Source: an archaeon (GTDB lineage Archaea; Hydrothermarchaeota; Hydrothermarchaeia; Hydrothermarchaeales; JALUUU01). Taken from it: a stretch of 20,523 nt of DNA. The notes under the pieces are model-generated. The model had not been told where the DNA came from. It worked only from the letters and a program-made list of their open reading frames with translations, and ran no database searches. A program made the position numbers and the translations under genes. Location: positions 1 to 20,523 of the forward strand of contig JALUUU010000002.1 in the NCBI GenBank assembly GCA_027021185.1. Direction: 5' to 3'. This document shows, piece by piece, positions 1-6,447 of this stretch (the stretch's first letter is position 1; each line of letters begins with the position of its first letter).

Positions 1-582
1 AAGGTCATCCAGGCTCTCCACGCCTTCAGTGTATTTAGTCTCCACCTCTGTCTCGTCATGGAGGAGAAGATTGGATATCACCAGGACCTCCTCCCTCCAG
101 TGGTCAAAGGCTATCAGGTCCTTTACGAGGATAAACTCCGCGTCCAGATGACCGAGGTCGTCCAGAGTGTCCCTGGGTATGTCTTCTATGTAACGAATGA
201 AGTCATAGGAGAAGTAACCCAGCAATCCTCCCGCAAAGCTCGGAAGCCTCCTCCCGCCTTGAAACAATTTGTAGCCCTTGATCAGCTTCCTGAGCTCCTC
301 AATAGGCTTGTCAACTTTTTTCCTGTCCCCTCCAGTCTCCGCGTCGCCGTCTTTGAGCCGAAACACAGCATCTGGGGAAGAACCAAGGAAGGAGTACCTG
401 GCTATTTTCTCCCCCAGCTCAGCAGACTCAAGAAGGAAAGAGTATCCTCGCTCCTGCCTCAGGACGGCATAGACCTCTGCAGGGGTTCTCTCTGCCCCGA
501 GGACCCTGACCATGGGGATTATGCATGGGTATCCCAGGTCCTTTGCTTTCCTTCGTACCTCCTCTAGGCTCGGCTCATCCAT
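1..582 (-). CDS. trpE: Anthranilate synthase component I, N-terminal part (runs off the window)
   Basis: Anthranilate synthase component I makes anthranilate from chorismate in tryptophan synthesis. The minus frame is open from the ATG at 582 to base 1, giving 194 codons, so only the N-terminal regulatory half is present. The translation holds the family's N-domain signatures: SFLLESAELGEK near residue 44, containing the LLES feedback (Trp-binding) motif; ARYSFLG just after; and FAGGLLGYFSYDFIRY near residue 107. The start is set by overlap with trpC: the ATG lies inside the last codons of trpC (8 bases shared), so the genes are translationally coupled. The chorismate-binding catalytic domain lies beyond the left edge. 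Pabs and isochorismate synthases share this fold, but the trpC linkage and LLES motif favour TrpE. Confidence 0.93.
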   Translation of the reverse strand, partial: MDEPSLEEVRRKAKDLGYPCIIPMVRVLGAERTPAEVYAVLRQERGYSFLLESAELGEKIARYSFLGSSPDAVFRLKDGDAETGGDRKKVDKPIEELRKLIKGYKLFQGGRRLPSFAGGLLGYFSYDFIRYIEDIPRDTLDDLGHLDAEFILVKDLIAFDHWREEVLVISNLLLHDETEVETKYTEGVESLDDL

Positions 583-1330
583 AAACAAGCTCCTTAACTT
601 TTTTTTCGATGTTCTCTGCCAGCATTATCGAGGTTCCTATCAGGGCGGCATCGCAGTACTCCAGAACATAGCGCAGCTCTTGGGGATTACTTATCCCTGA
701 GGCGCTTATCTTCACCCTGCCCCCATCTATCGCCTCAGAGAGCCTCCTGCTCCGCTCTAAGTCGATCTCCAGGGTTTCCATATCCCTGTTGTTGATGAGC
801 ACTAACCTGGCGTCGACATCCTGGGCTTTATCAACATCCGCCCCTGAGTGGACCTCCACAATTGGCTCCATTCCCAGGTCTCTTGATGTCCTGACAAGCT
901 CCTCGAGAACGTCATTTGCCAGCAGCCCGGCTATAAGAAGAACAGAGTCGGCGCCGTAATAATAAGCCTCTCTCACCTGGTCCGGATGGAAAAGAAAATC
1001 TTTCCTCAGCACGGGGAGCATCGCGGTCTCTGCAGCCTCTTCGAGGTTGCTAAGGCTTCCATGGAAAAACTTCTCCTCTGTCAGGACTGAGATGCCGCAG
1101 GCCCCCCCTCTGCGCATCTCCTCAACAACCGCTCCAACGTCTTTGATCTCTCTGAGCTTCCCTTTGGGAGAAGCTGGCTTGACCTCGGTTATCACAGGAT
1201 TCAGCCCCTTCCTCCTCGCGGCAAATATCGCCTCCTCGAAGCTCCGTGGCTTTCTTCTTCTGTCAATCTCTTTATTGAAGCCATGGAAACGCTGCTTACA
1301 ATCCCTGAAGATAGCCTCGAAATTGTACAT
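575..1330 (-). CDS. trpC: Indole-3-glycerol phosphate synthase
   Basis: This cytosolic TIM-barrel enzyme closes 1-(2-carboxyphenylamino)-1-deoxyribulose-5-phosphate to indole-3-glycerol phosphate in tryptophan synthesis. Visible signatures are EVKPASPKG (residues 49-57, phosphate and catalytic Lys), RKDF (Lys at 110), PIVEVHSGAD, INNRDMETLEIDLERS and SASGIS near the C-terminal phosphate-binding loop. The open frame extends 25 codons upstream, but that extension crosses the probable TATA box. The ATG at 1330 (MYNFEAIF) is preceded by GGTG seven bases away and gives 251 residues, normal for the family. trpE follows with an 8-base overlap. There is no trpD, trpF or trpB in view, so the rest of the pathway lies to the left or elsewhere. 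Confidence 0.95.
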   Translation of the reverse strand: MYNFEAIFRDCKQRFHGFNKEIDRRRKPRSFEEAIFAARRKGLNPVITEVKPASPKGKLREIKDVGAVVEEMRRGGACGISVLTEEKFFHGSLSNLEEAAETAMLPVLRKDFLFHPDQVREAYYYGADSVLLIAGLLANDVLEELVRTSRDLGMEPIVEVHSGADVDKAQDVDARLVLINNRDMETLEIDLERSRRLSEAIDGGRVKISASGISNPQELRYVLEYCDAALIGTSIMLAENIEKKVKELVYG

Positions 1331-1378
1331 TTTTATACACCAACGTATAATAATAAACTTCAATGAGTTAGAAATACC

Positions 1379-1390
1379 CCTATATAAAGT
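1379..1390 (-). promoter_or_regulatory. TATA box for trpC-trpE
   Basis: On the minus strand the bases read ACTTTATATAGG. An archaeal start about 25 bases downstream would fall near 1360, leaving a leader of roughly 30 bases that holds the GGTG ribosome site before the ATG at 1330. The box lies in the 95-base gap after trmI. Confidence 0.6.
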
Positions 1391-1416
1391 TTTCCCGTGG
1401 GACACAATAATGATGC

Positions 1417-1422
1417 AAAAAA
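1417..1422 (-). terminator. Possible oligo-T terminator after trmI
   Basis: A run of six T on the minus strand begins four bases past the trmI stop. Archaeal RNA polymerase often terminates at such runs without a hairpin. No stem was seen. Confidence 0.35.
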
Positions 1423-1425
1423 GTC

Positions 1426-2142
1426 TCAGTACTTCCTGCCGAAGGTTATGTATGCGGTGTGGCCCAGCATTCTTGTTTTAGGGCGGGTGCCCACCGCCTT
1501 CACCTCTATCTCCCTCTCAAGAATCTCTATAGTGCGAACCTCCCTGAACCCTGCCTCTCTAAGGGCCAGGTGGCCCTTCCGCGCCTGCTCTACGTAGGGG
1601 TTGTAGACGGCAATGGAGCCACCGCGCTTGAGGACCTCGTGGGCGTTCTGGGCCACCTTCCAAGGCTCAGGTAAATCGAGGGTTATGACATCCGGGTTCT
1701 CCTCTATACCCTCCTCAATATCTTGGAGCTTTACCTCGACGTAGTCGCTGAGGCCTGCGAGGGCTATGTTTTTCCGTGCGATTTCAGCGTGCTTCTCCCT
1801 CTTTTCATATGTATAAACCTTGCCAGTGGGCATGACCAGCCATCCGAGTATGATAGCCGTGCCGCCGCTCCCGGCTCCTGCGTCCACCACGATATCGCCT
1901 GTCCCCACACCGGTGTTGGCTATTATAGCCCCAAGGTCTTTTTTAAGAATCAGGCTTCCCGCCCGGGGCATTTTCTCGTAGATGTCCAGAACCCGTGGCT
2001 CAAGAACGCAGAACTCGTGTCCCAGATGAGACTTTACCCTACCGTTGACTGTGGTGGTTAGATCAACAACTCCCAGATCTGTATGAACTATGTCTCCCCC
2101 ACAGAGTCTCTTATTTCCGCGCCTGTCTATCAAGAGCTTCAT
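1426..2142 (-). CDS. trmI: tRNA (adenine-N1)-methyltransferase, TrmI type
   Basis: TrmI uses S-adenosylmethionine to make m1A at positions 57/58 of the tRNA T-loop; in thermophiles this stabilises tRNA folding. The 238-residue protein has a small N-terminal beta domain (LCGGDIVHTDLGVVD) followed by a Rossmann methyltransferase. SAM motif I is VVDAGAGSGG near residue 86, an acidic strand end is YTYEKR, and motif IV is LDLPEPW, characteristic of this family. The length matches archaeal TrmI. Its ATG overlaps the stop of the upstream DUF131 gene by four bases (ATGA), so the two are co-transcribed. It is soluble, with no signal or membrane segment. The call is secure; exact target positions (A57, A58 or both) are known from homologues only. 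Confidence 0.93.
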   Translation of the reverse strand: MKLLIDRRGNKRLCGGDIVHTDLGVVDLTTTVNGRVKSHLGHEFCVLEPRVLDIYEKMPRAGSLILKKDLGAIIANTGVGTGDIVVDAGAGSGGTAIILGWLVMPTGKVYTYEKREKHAEIARKNIALAGLSDYVEVKLQDIEEGIEENPDVITLDLPEPWKVAQNAHEVLKRGGSIAVYNPYVEQARKGHLALREAGFREVRTIEILEREIEVKAVGTRPKTRMLGHTAYITFGRKY

Positions 2143-2387
2143 CGTCCAAGCCTCGTTAAAAACAGGAAAGCTACCAGCATTAAGAGGATGGCGAGGATAA
2201 TGACGCCCTTAACCGCCTGGGTGTCGGTGCCGAAAATAATCGGAAAGGGACCTATAAGGACCACCCCACCTCCTCTGACCTCCGCATCCTTAGCCTTTAA
2301 CGTGGAGGTAAGGGTACCTACGAATAGGAGGATTATTCCGATGACGATGAAGATAAAACCCAGGGTTAACAGGTCGTAGCCTTTCAT
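2139..2387 (-). CDS. DUF131 / TIGR00304 small membrane protein
   Basis: An 82-residue protein with two hydrophobic helices, at about residues 5-26 and 59-77. Between them is a polar loop ending in GGGVVLIGPFPIIFGTD, the signature I recognise from the archaeal DUF131 (TIGR00304) family, which has no established function. The longer open frame would start within or beyond the divergent secF promoter. The ATG at 2387 (MKGYDLLTLGF) gives the family's usual size and two-helix topology. Its stop overlaps the trmI start in an ATGA, so it is first in a two-gene unit. Its promoter region is shared back-to-back with secF. Confidence 0.82.
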   Translation of the reverse strand: MKGYDLLTLGFIFIVIGIILLFVGTLTSTLKAKDAEVRGGGVVLIGPFPIIFGTDTQAVKGVIILAILLMLVAFLFLTRLGR

Positions 2388-2401
2388 AGTTACCCCAAAC
2401 C

Positions 2402-2413
2402 TTTTATATTTAT
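2402..2413. promoter_or_regulatory. Shared TATA box between DUF131-trmI and secF-secD
   Basis: The bases TTTTATATTTAT read as a TATA element on both strands. It is centred about 27 bases before the secF ATG (2434) and about 21 bases before the DUF131 ATG (2387), the only such element in the 46-base divergent gap. Both transcripts would be leaderless or nearly so. Confidence 0.55.
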
Positions 2414-2433
2414 TCAAGTCATTCGATGAGCGT

Positions 2434-3279
2434 ATGAGGTTATCTGCCCCTGACTTAAAAAAACTTATGTTCATCCCAATAATCATGCTCGTGGTATCGG
2501 TTTTTCTCGTTGCAAACAGTGCTGTTAAAGGGACCATACCCATGGGTGTTGACCTGAAGGGAGGAACCCTGATAACCGTTTACGACCCCTTGGACCGCCA
2601 AGTCCTGGAGGAGGCCCTCTCTGGAAAGTTCGGCAAAGCCTCCATTGACACCATAAAAAGCGGGGTAACCGTGGTAGGGTACACCATTCAGCTCAACGAT
2701 TTCCTGGATGTGGAGGAAAAGGAGGCCTTGATCAACATCCTGAAGTCCCTTGGGGCCAAGGAGGAGAATATAAGTATCCGGGATGCCCAGGCGTCCATAT
2801 CCACGAGAACCCTTAACGAAGGGCTCAAGGCCATGGTATTCGCATTTTTGTTCATGGCCCTGGTTATCTTTGTCAGGTTCAGAACCTTCGTGCCTTCATT
2901 TGCCGTGGTGTTGTCGGCTTTCTCCGACATAGTCGTTACCATTGCCGTGATGATCATCCTCGGCATCCCCCTCACCACAGGATCGATTGTGGCCCTCCTT
3001 CTGTTGATAGGGTACTCCGTTGACACGGACATTCTACTGACTACGAGACTCTTGGTGAGAAAGGCGGGAAAGTTCGAGGAAAGACTCGTAAGAGCGATGA
3101 AAACAGGGCTGACCATGGCCGCCACGACCATCTCCGCTGTGGCGATTCTTTATGTAGCCTCGACCTCGGTGGTCCTCAAGGAGATATCTGTGGTGATTCT
3201 CATCGGCTTAATGGTTGATCTTCTAAACACATGGATCCAGAACGCCAGGATTCTGCAGTGGTATTTGGAGAGTAAGTAA
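2434..3279 (+). CDS. secF: Protein-export membrane protein SecF
   Basis: SecF works with SecD to drive late steps of Sec-dependent protein export. The 281-residue protein begins with a transmembrane helix (about residues 11-29), followed by the family motif GVDLKGGTLITVY near 38-50. A periplasm-facing domain comes next, then a C-terminal bundle of five hydrophobic segments. The latter includes FVRFRTFVPSF and the conserved GYSVDTDILLTTRLL stretch with its acidic residues. Archaeal SecF precedes SecD, as here. The secF stop is followed one base later by the secD ATG, so the two form one transcript. The start ATG at 2434 lies at the expected transcription start, suggesting a leaderless message. 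Confidence 0.95.
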   Translation: MRLSAPDLKKLMFIPIIMLVVSVFLVANSAVKGTIPMGVDLKGGTLITVYDPLDRQVLEEALSGKFGKASIDTIKSGVTVVGYTIQLNDFLDVEEKEALINILKSLGAKEENISIRDAQASISTRTLNEGLKAMVFAFLFMALVIFVRFRTFVPSFAVVLSAFSDIVVTIAVMIILGIPLTTGSIVALLLLIGYSVDTDILLTTRLLVRKAGKFEERLVRAMKTGLTMAATTISAVAILYVASTSVVLKEISVVILIGLMVDLLNTWIQNARILQWYLESK

Positions 3280-3280
3280 G

Positions 3281-4456
3281 ATGATGGAGAAAATGCTGCA
3301 GGACAGGAGAATTCAGCTCATGGCCATAATCGTAGTAATATCCCTCCTCATCGTTTCCTTTAGAGGGATATCCACGGGGCTGGACCTCCAGGGAGGAAGC
3401 CTGATTCAGATCAAAGCAGAACGCCCCCTAACCCAGGAGGAGATGGACCGGGTTATAACAATCATGGACGAGCGCCTCAGGGGAGGCCTCAAGGTGAGGG
3501 ATGTCAAACTCAAGCCCTGGGGCGATGAATACATCCTTGTGTACATAGCAGGGGTGGACGCCCTGGAGGCTCAGAAGCTAATAGGCAAGCCCGGAAAACT
3601 TATAGTGAAAATTGGAAACGTGACCGCCTTCACGGGAGACGAGCTGACCAGGATAGACCCCTTCGGATACGAAGCCCAGCGGGGAAACTGGGGCGTGCCC
3701 TTCACCATAACAGAGGAAGCCGCTGAGCGCTTCAGAGACGCGGCCATAGCCACGAATTTCTCCCTAGTCTACATGTACCTCGACGACGTGGAGGTAAACA
3801 AGGCCCCCATATCCTACAGCCTCCAGAGGGAGCTTATGGCCGGCAAAGTCGTTAAAAGCATGGTACTGGAGACCGGAGGCGATGAAGAGGGCATGGAGGA
3901 AGCACAGAGAATAGAGGCCATCCTGCGCTCAGGCGCCCTACCCATAAAAGTGGAGGTTGTGGGGAGCTACGACGTGTCAGCAGCCCTTGGGGAAGGATTC
4001 GGGAGGGCCGCCCTAATAGCCGGGCTCCTGGCTTTCCTCGGCGTAACGGGCGTGATATACGCCAGGTATAGGCAGCTCAAGCTCGTTATCCCGGTTCTCA
4101 TTACAGGGTCGAGCGAGATCGCTATAATATTCGGGGTGGCCTCCCTCATAAGATGGGACATCGACCTCCCGGCTATCGCTGGAATCATCGCTGCCGTGGG
4201 AACGGGAATGGATAACCAGATAGTTATTCTCGATGAGATACTCATGGAAAAAGAGCGGTCAATACGCTACAGAATAAAAAATGCTTTCTTCATAGTCATG
4301 GGGTCCTGGATGACGCTGATAGCGGCGATGGTGCCCCTATTTGCCTTCGGCTTCGGTCTCCTCCAGGGCTTTGCAGTGACCACGATGATAGGTGCGACGG
4401 CAGGGGTCTTCATAACCCGCCCAGCCTTTGCACGGATGATTCAACTCCTCACATAG
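3281..4456 (+). CDS. secD: Protein-export membrane protein SecD
   Basis: This is the partner of SecF in the archaeal Sec export machinery. The 391-residue protein has an N-terminal transmembrane helix (about 11-27) and the hallmark GLDLQGGSLIQIKAE motif near residue 32. A long extracytoplasmic region runs to about 240, followed by a C-terminal bundle of hydrophobic helices. The latter contains the acidic GTGMDNQIVILDEI stretch used for proton coupling in homologues. Two adjacent ATG codons (3281, 3284) could start it; GGAG at the end of secF supplies the ribosome site. It is shorter than bacterial SecD because the archaeal form lacks part of the periplasmic P1 region. It is last in the secF-secD unit, ending 52 bases before trkA. 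Confidence 0.95.
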   Translation: MMEKMLQDRRIQLMAIIVVISLLIVSFRGISTGLDLQGGSLIQIKAERPLTQEEMDRVITIMDERLRGGLKVRDVKLKPWGDEYILVYIAGVDALEAQKLIGKPGKLIVKIGNVTAFTGDELTRIDPFGYEAQRGNWGVPFTITEEAAERFRDAAIATNFSLVYMYLDDVEVNKAPISYSLQRELMAGKVVKSMVLETGGDEEGMEEAQRIEAILRSGALPIKVEVVGSYDVSAALGEGFGRAALIAGLLAFLGVTGVIYARYRQLKLVIPVLITGSSEIAIIFGVASLIRWDIDLPAIAGIIAAVGTGMDNQIVILDEILMEKERSIRYRIKNAFFIVMGSWMTLIAAMVPLFAFGFGLLQGFAVTTMIGATAGVFITRPAFARMIQLLT

Positions 4457-4470
4457 AAATATTAATAAGG
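4457..4470 (+). promoter_or_regulatory. Possible promoter for the trkA-ATPase cluster
   Basis: The gap between secD and trkA is only 52 bases but holds AAATATTAATAAGG, a fair TATA match. It would start transcription near 4485-4490, just before the AGGAGG ribosome site. This is suggestive only; read-through from secF-secD is the alternative. Confidence 0.35.
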
Positions 4471-4494
4471 AATAAGGTAGACTGGCGGATAAGC

Positions 4495-4500
4495 AGGAGG
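4495..4500 (+). promoter_or_regulatory. Ribosome binding site fixing the unusual trkA start
   Basis: A perfect AGGAGG lies eight bases before an ATT codon at 4509. No ATG, GTG or TTG lies in frame between the upstream in-frame stop (4473-4475) and the GTG at 4539, which falls inside the nucleotide-binding motif. The site therefore supports initiation at ATT. Confidence 0.6.
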
Positions 4501-4508
4501 CGGATAAC

Positions 4509-5171
4509 ATTTACGTCATAATAATTGGCGCTGGCAGAGTGGGAAGACACCTTGCTAGGGTCCTGGTTGAAAACCGCCACGAAGTTGCTTTAATTGAGAA
4601 GGACAGGGATCTGAGCCAGGAGATAAGCCGGGAGATAGACGCCCTCGTCATTAACGGCGACGGCACCCAGCTGAAGACCCTTGAGGGTGTTAATCCAAAA
4701 ACAGCCGACGCCTTGGTGGCGGCCACAGGCAAAGACGAAATAAACCTTCTATCAGGGCTCGTGGCTAAGAACCTCGGGGTGAAAATGGTGATATGCAGGG
4801 TGAGCAACCCGGAGTACAAAGAGGTGTTCAAGAAGCTAGGCATAGACTACGTCATAAGCCCGGAGGTTACCGCCGCAGAATACATAGACAGAATAATTCG
4901 AAGGCCCTCAGCCATAGACCTGGCTATCCTAGGCAAGAGCGACGTCGAAATACTGGAGTTCGTTGTGGACAAAGATTCCAGGATAGCTGGCAAAGAAGTT
5001 AAGGAAATATCCCCAAAGGGCTTCCTCATAATAGGGGTCCACAAGGGAAGAGAGCTCATCATCCCCACAGGAAAAACTTTAATAGAGGAAGGAGATGAAG
5101 TTCTTGTTCTTGCCAAAACCAATTCCGTGGCTGAGGTAGAAAGGCTTTTCGCGAAAGAAGAAAAAGGCTAG
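4509..5171 (+). CDS. trkA: TrkA-type potassium uptake regulator (RCK_N + TrkA_C), probable ATT start
   Basis: Cytoplasmic NAD-binding regulatory subunit of a Trk/Ktr potassium channel. Starting at ATT 4509 the protein has 220 residues. Residues 1-12 form the Rossmann loop (M)YVIIIGAGRVG; Glu30 ends the second strand (ALIEKD) and should bind the NAD ribose. The RCK domain runs to about 130. The TrkA_C domain follows (about 142-212; KEISPKGFLIIGVHKG and LIEEGDEVLVLA). The first conventional start, GTG at 4539, would delete the first strand and half of the GxGxxG loop, so it is very unlikely. A good AGGAGG precedes the ATT. The codon may be a genuine rare start or a single-base change from ATG. 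No TrkH/TrkG transporter is nearby. Its stop touches the ATPase operon, suggesting co-transcription. Confidence 0.88.
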   Translation: MYVIIIGAGRVGRHLARVLVENRHEVALIEKDRDLSQEISREIDALVINGDGTQLKTLEGVNPKTADALVAATGKDEINLLSGLVAKNLGVKMVICRVSNPEYKEVFKKLGIDYVISPEVTAAEYIDRIIRRPSAIDLAILGKSDVEILEFVVDKDSRIAGKEVKEISPKGFLIIGVHKGRELIIPTGKTLIEEGDEVLVLAKTNSVAEVERLFAKEEKG

Positions 5172-5180
5172 GTGACGACG

Positions 5181-5501
5181 ATGATTGCGGAGGTTTTGCT
5201 ATCCATAAAAGAGGCTGAGAGGGAGGCGACGGAAAAGGTCGAAAAGGCCAGGAAAGAGGCTGAAAAACTGGTTGAAAAGGCCCGAGCAGACGCGGCTAAA
5301 CTCGTGGAAGAGGCCGTCAAGGAAGCCGAAGAAAAGGTGAAAGAAATCCAAGCCTCTGCTGAGAAAAAGGGCAAAGAAGAGGCTGAGAAAATCCTTAATG
5401 CAGGAAAAGAAGAGGAAGCCCGTCTCAGGGAAGCCGCCTCTGGGAAAATAAAAGAAGCATCTAAGATTGTTGTAGAGAGCATAACGGGGGTGGGGCAATG
5501 A
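5181..5501 (+). CDS. atpH: A-type ATP synthase subunit H (peripheral stalk)
   Basis: Subunit H pairs with subunit E to form the long right-handed coiled-coil stators of the archaeal ATP synthase. The 106-residue protein is almost wholly a charged helix. After an N-terminal IAEVLLSIKEAE, typical of this family, it carries 11-residue (hendecad) repeats rich in Ala, Glu and Lys such as EKARKEAEKLV. The ATG at 5181 follows GGTGA with short spacing; an in-frame GTG at 5172 would add three residues. The trkA stop is nine bases upstream. Its stop overlaps the start of subunit E (ATGA). In most methanogen operons subunits I and K stand between H and E; here H abuts E directly. Confidence 0.85.
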   Translation: MIAEVLLSIKEAEREATEKVEKARKEAEKLVEKARADAAKLVEEAVKEAEEKVKEIQASAEKKGKEEAEKILNAGKEEEARLREAASGKIKEASKIVVESITGVGQ

Positions 5502-6112
5502 TGGAGGCTCAGGAGAGCGCCGCGAAAATTATCGAGAGAATCAAGGAGGACGCCGATAAAGAGGCTGCTGCAATCCTTGAGGAGGCCAAGAAAGAGGCTG
5601 CTGCAATCCTTGAGGAGGCCAAGAGAAAGGCAGAGCAGCGGAGAAGCGACATAATCGCCAGGGGCGAGAAAGAGGCGGAGCTCCTGAGGCAGCGCATCGT
5701 GGCCAATGCCAAGCTCAAGGCCAGAAAAAGCGGCCTGGACGCCAAGGAAGAACTCATAAGCGCCGTCTTCAAAGAGGCCGAGAAAGAACTAGGCAAAGTT
5801 GCCTCCACAGATAAATATATGGACATTCTCCGGGAACTAATAAGAGAGGGAGTGGCATCGGTAGGTGAAGATGCAGAGGTCGTTGGGAGAAAGGAGGATG
5901 AAAAACTTCTGAAAGGAGGTCTCCTTGAGGACCTGAGCAAGGAGCTGGGAGTGAAGATCACCCTTTCTCCTGAGAAGATTGAGAGCATAGGTGGGGTGAT
6001 CGTGCGCTCTAAGAGCGGCAAGGTCGAGGTGAATAACACCTTCGAAACAAGGATGCAGAGAATGCAAGACACCCTGCGTTCAGAAATAGCCAAGATTCTC
6101 TTTGCGGAGTAA
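5498..6112 (+). CDS. atpE: A-type ATP synthase subunit E (peripheral stalk)
   Basis: Subunit E is the other half of the stator stalk; its C-terminal globular domain caps the AB head. In the 204-residue protein residues 1-95 form a long coiled coil with 11-residue periodicity. The C-terminal domain contains the family signature SIGGVIVRSKSGKVEVNNTFETR, here near residues 166-188, followed by a final helix ending in AKILFAE. Within the coil a 33-base segment is exactly duplicated in tandem (5558-5623), adding one whole hendecad, KEAAAILEEAK. Two adjacent ATGs (5498, 5501) are possible starts, preceded by a G-rich site. Subunit F follows after five bases, without the subunit C gene that usually lies between. 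Confidence 0.93.
   Translation: MMEAQESAAKIIERIKEDADKEAAAILEEAKKEAAAILEEAKRKAEQRRSDIIARGEKEAELLRQRIVANAKLKARKSGLDAKEELISAVFKEAEKELGKVASTDKYMDILRELIREGVASVGEDAEVVGRKEDEKLLKGGLLEDLSKELGVKITLSPEKIESIGGVIVRSKSGKVEVNNTFETRMQRMQDTLRSEIAKILFAE
5558..5623 (+). repeat. Exact 33-base tandem duplication inside atpE
   Basis: Bases 5558-5590 and 5591-5623 are identical. Each copy encodes KEAAAILEEAK, exactly one 11-residue hendecad, so reading frame and coiled-coil phase are kept. Identity at third codon positions suggests a recent event. Confidence 0.95.
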
Positions 6113-6117
6113 GCAAG

Positions 6118-6438
6118 ATGAAAATAGGAGTGATAGGAGATTCCAACACCGTTCTCGGGTTCCGCCTAACAGGCGTGAGAGAGACCAGGGAGACCGACGA
6201 TCCCAAGGAGGCCCTTGAGGCCCTTAAGACTTTCTTCAAGGACAAAGACATGGGGCTGATAATCATCACCGAGCGCCTGGCGGATAAACTGAGGACAGAG
6301 ATAGAGCGACTCACAAAAGGCGTGGTAACTCCGTTACTCGTAGAGATACCTGACAAAGAAGGATCCATCGAGCGGAAAGTGGACCCGATAAATGAACTCG
6401 TCCGCCGCGCGGTGGGTGTAGAGATAAAGTTCAAGTAG
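6118..6438 (+). CDS. atpF: A-type ATP synthase subunit F (central stalk)
   Basis: Subunit F sits on the central rotor shaft with subunit D and contacts the catalytic head. The 106-residue protein begins MKIGVIGDSNTVLGFRLTGV, the standard opening of archaeal/vacuolar F subunits, folded as a small Rossmann-like domain. GLIIITERLADKL and PLLVEIPDKEG follow. A helical tail, NELVRRAVGVEIKF, ends the protein as in homologues. The ATG at 6118 follows GGAG in the end of subunit E. The catalytic subunit A gene follows with no real gap. No odd features were seen. Confidence 0.95.
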   Translation: MKIGVIGDSNTVLGFRLTGVRETRETDDPKEALEALKTFFKDKDMGLIIITERLADKLRTEIERLTKGVVTPLLVEIPDKEGSIERKVDPINELVRRAVGVEIKFK

Positions 6439-6447
6439 GTGATTTCC

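Noticed and set aside
58..567. Long plus-strand open frame antisense to trpE
   Set aside because: The minus-strand frame has clear TrpE motifs and couples to trpC; the plus-strand protein matches nothing and lacks a start context.
1331..1405. N-terminal extension of trpC to the ATG at 1405
   Set aside because: It would start upstream of the likely TATA box and add a non-conserved 25 residues.
5509..6093. Ser/Leu-rich open frame antisense to atpE
   Set aside because: It is the complement of a coiled-coil gene rich in Glu/Lys codons, with no ribosome site or family.
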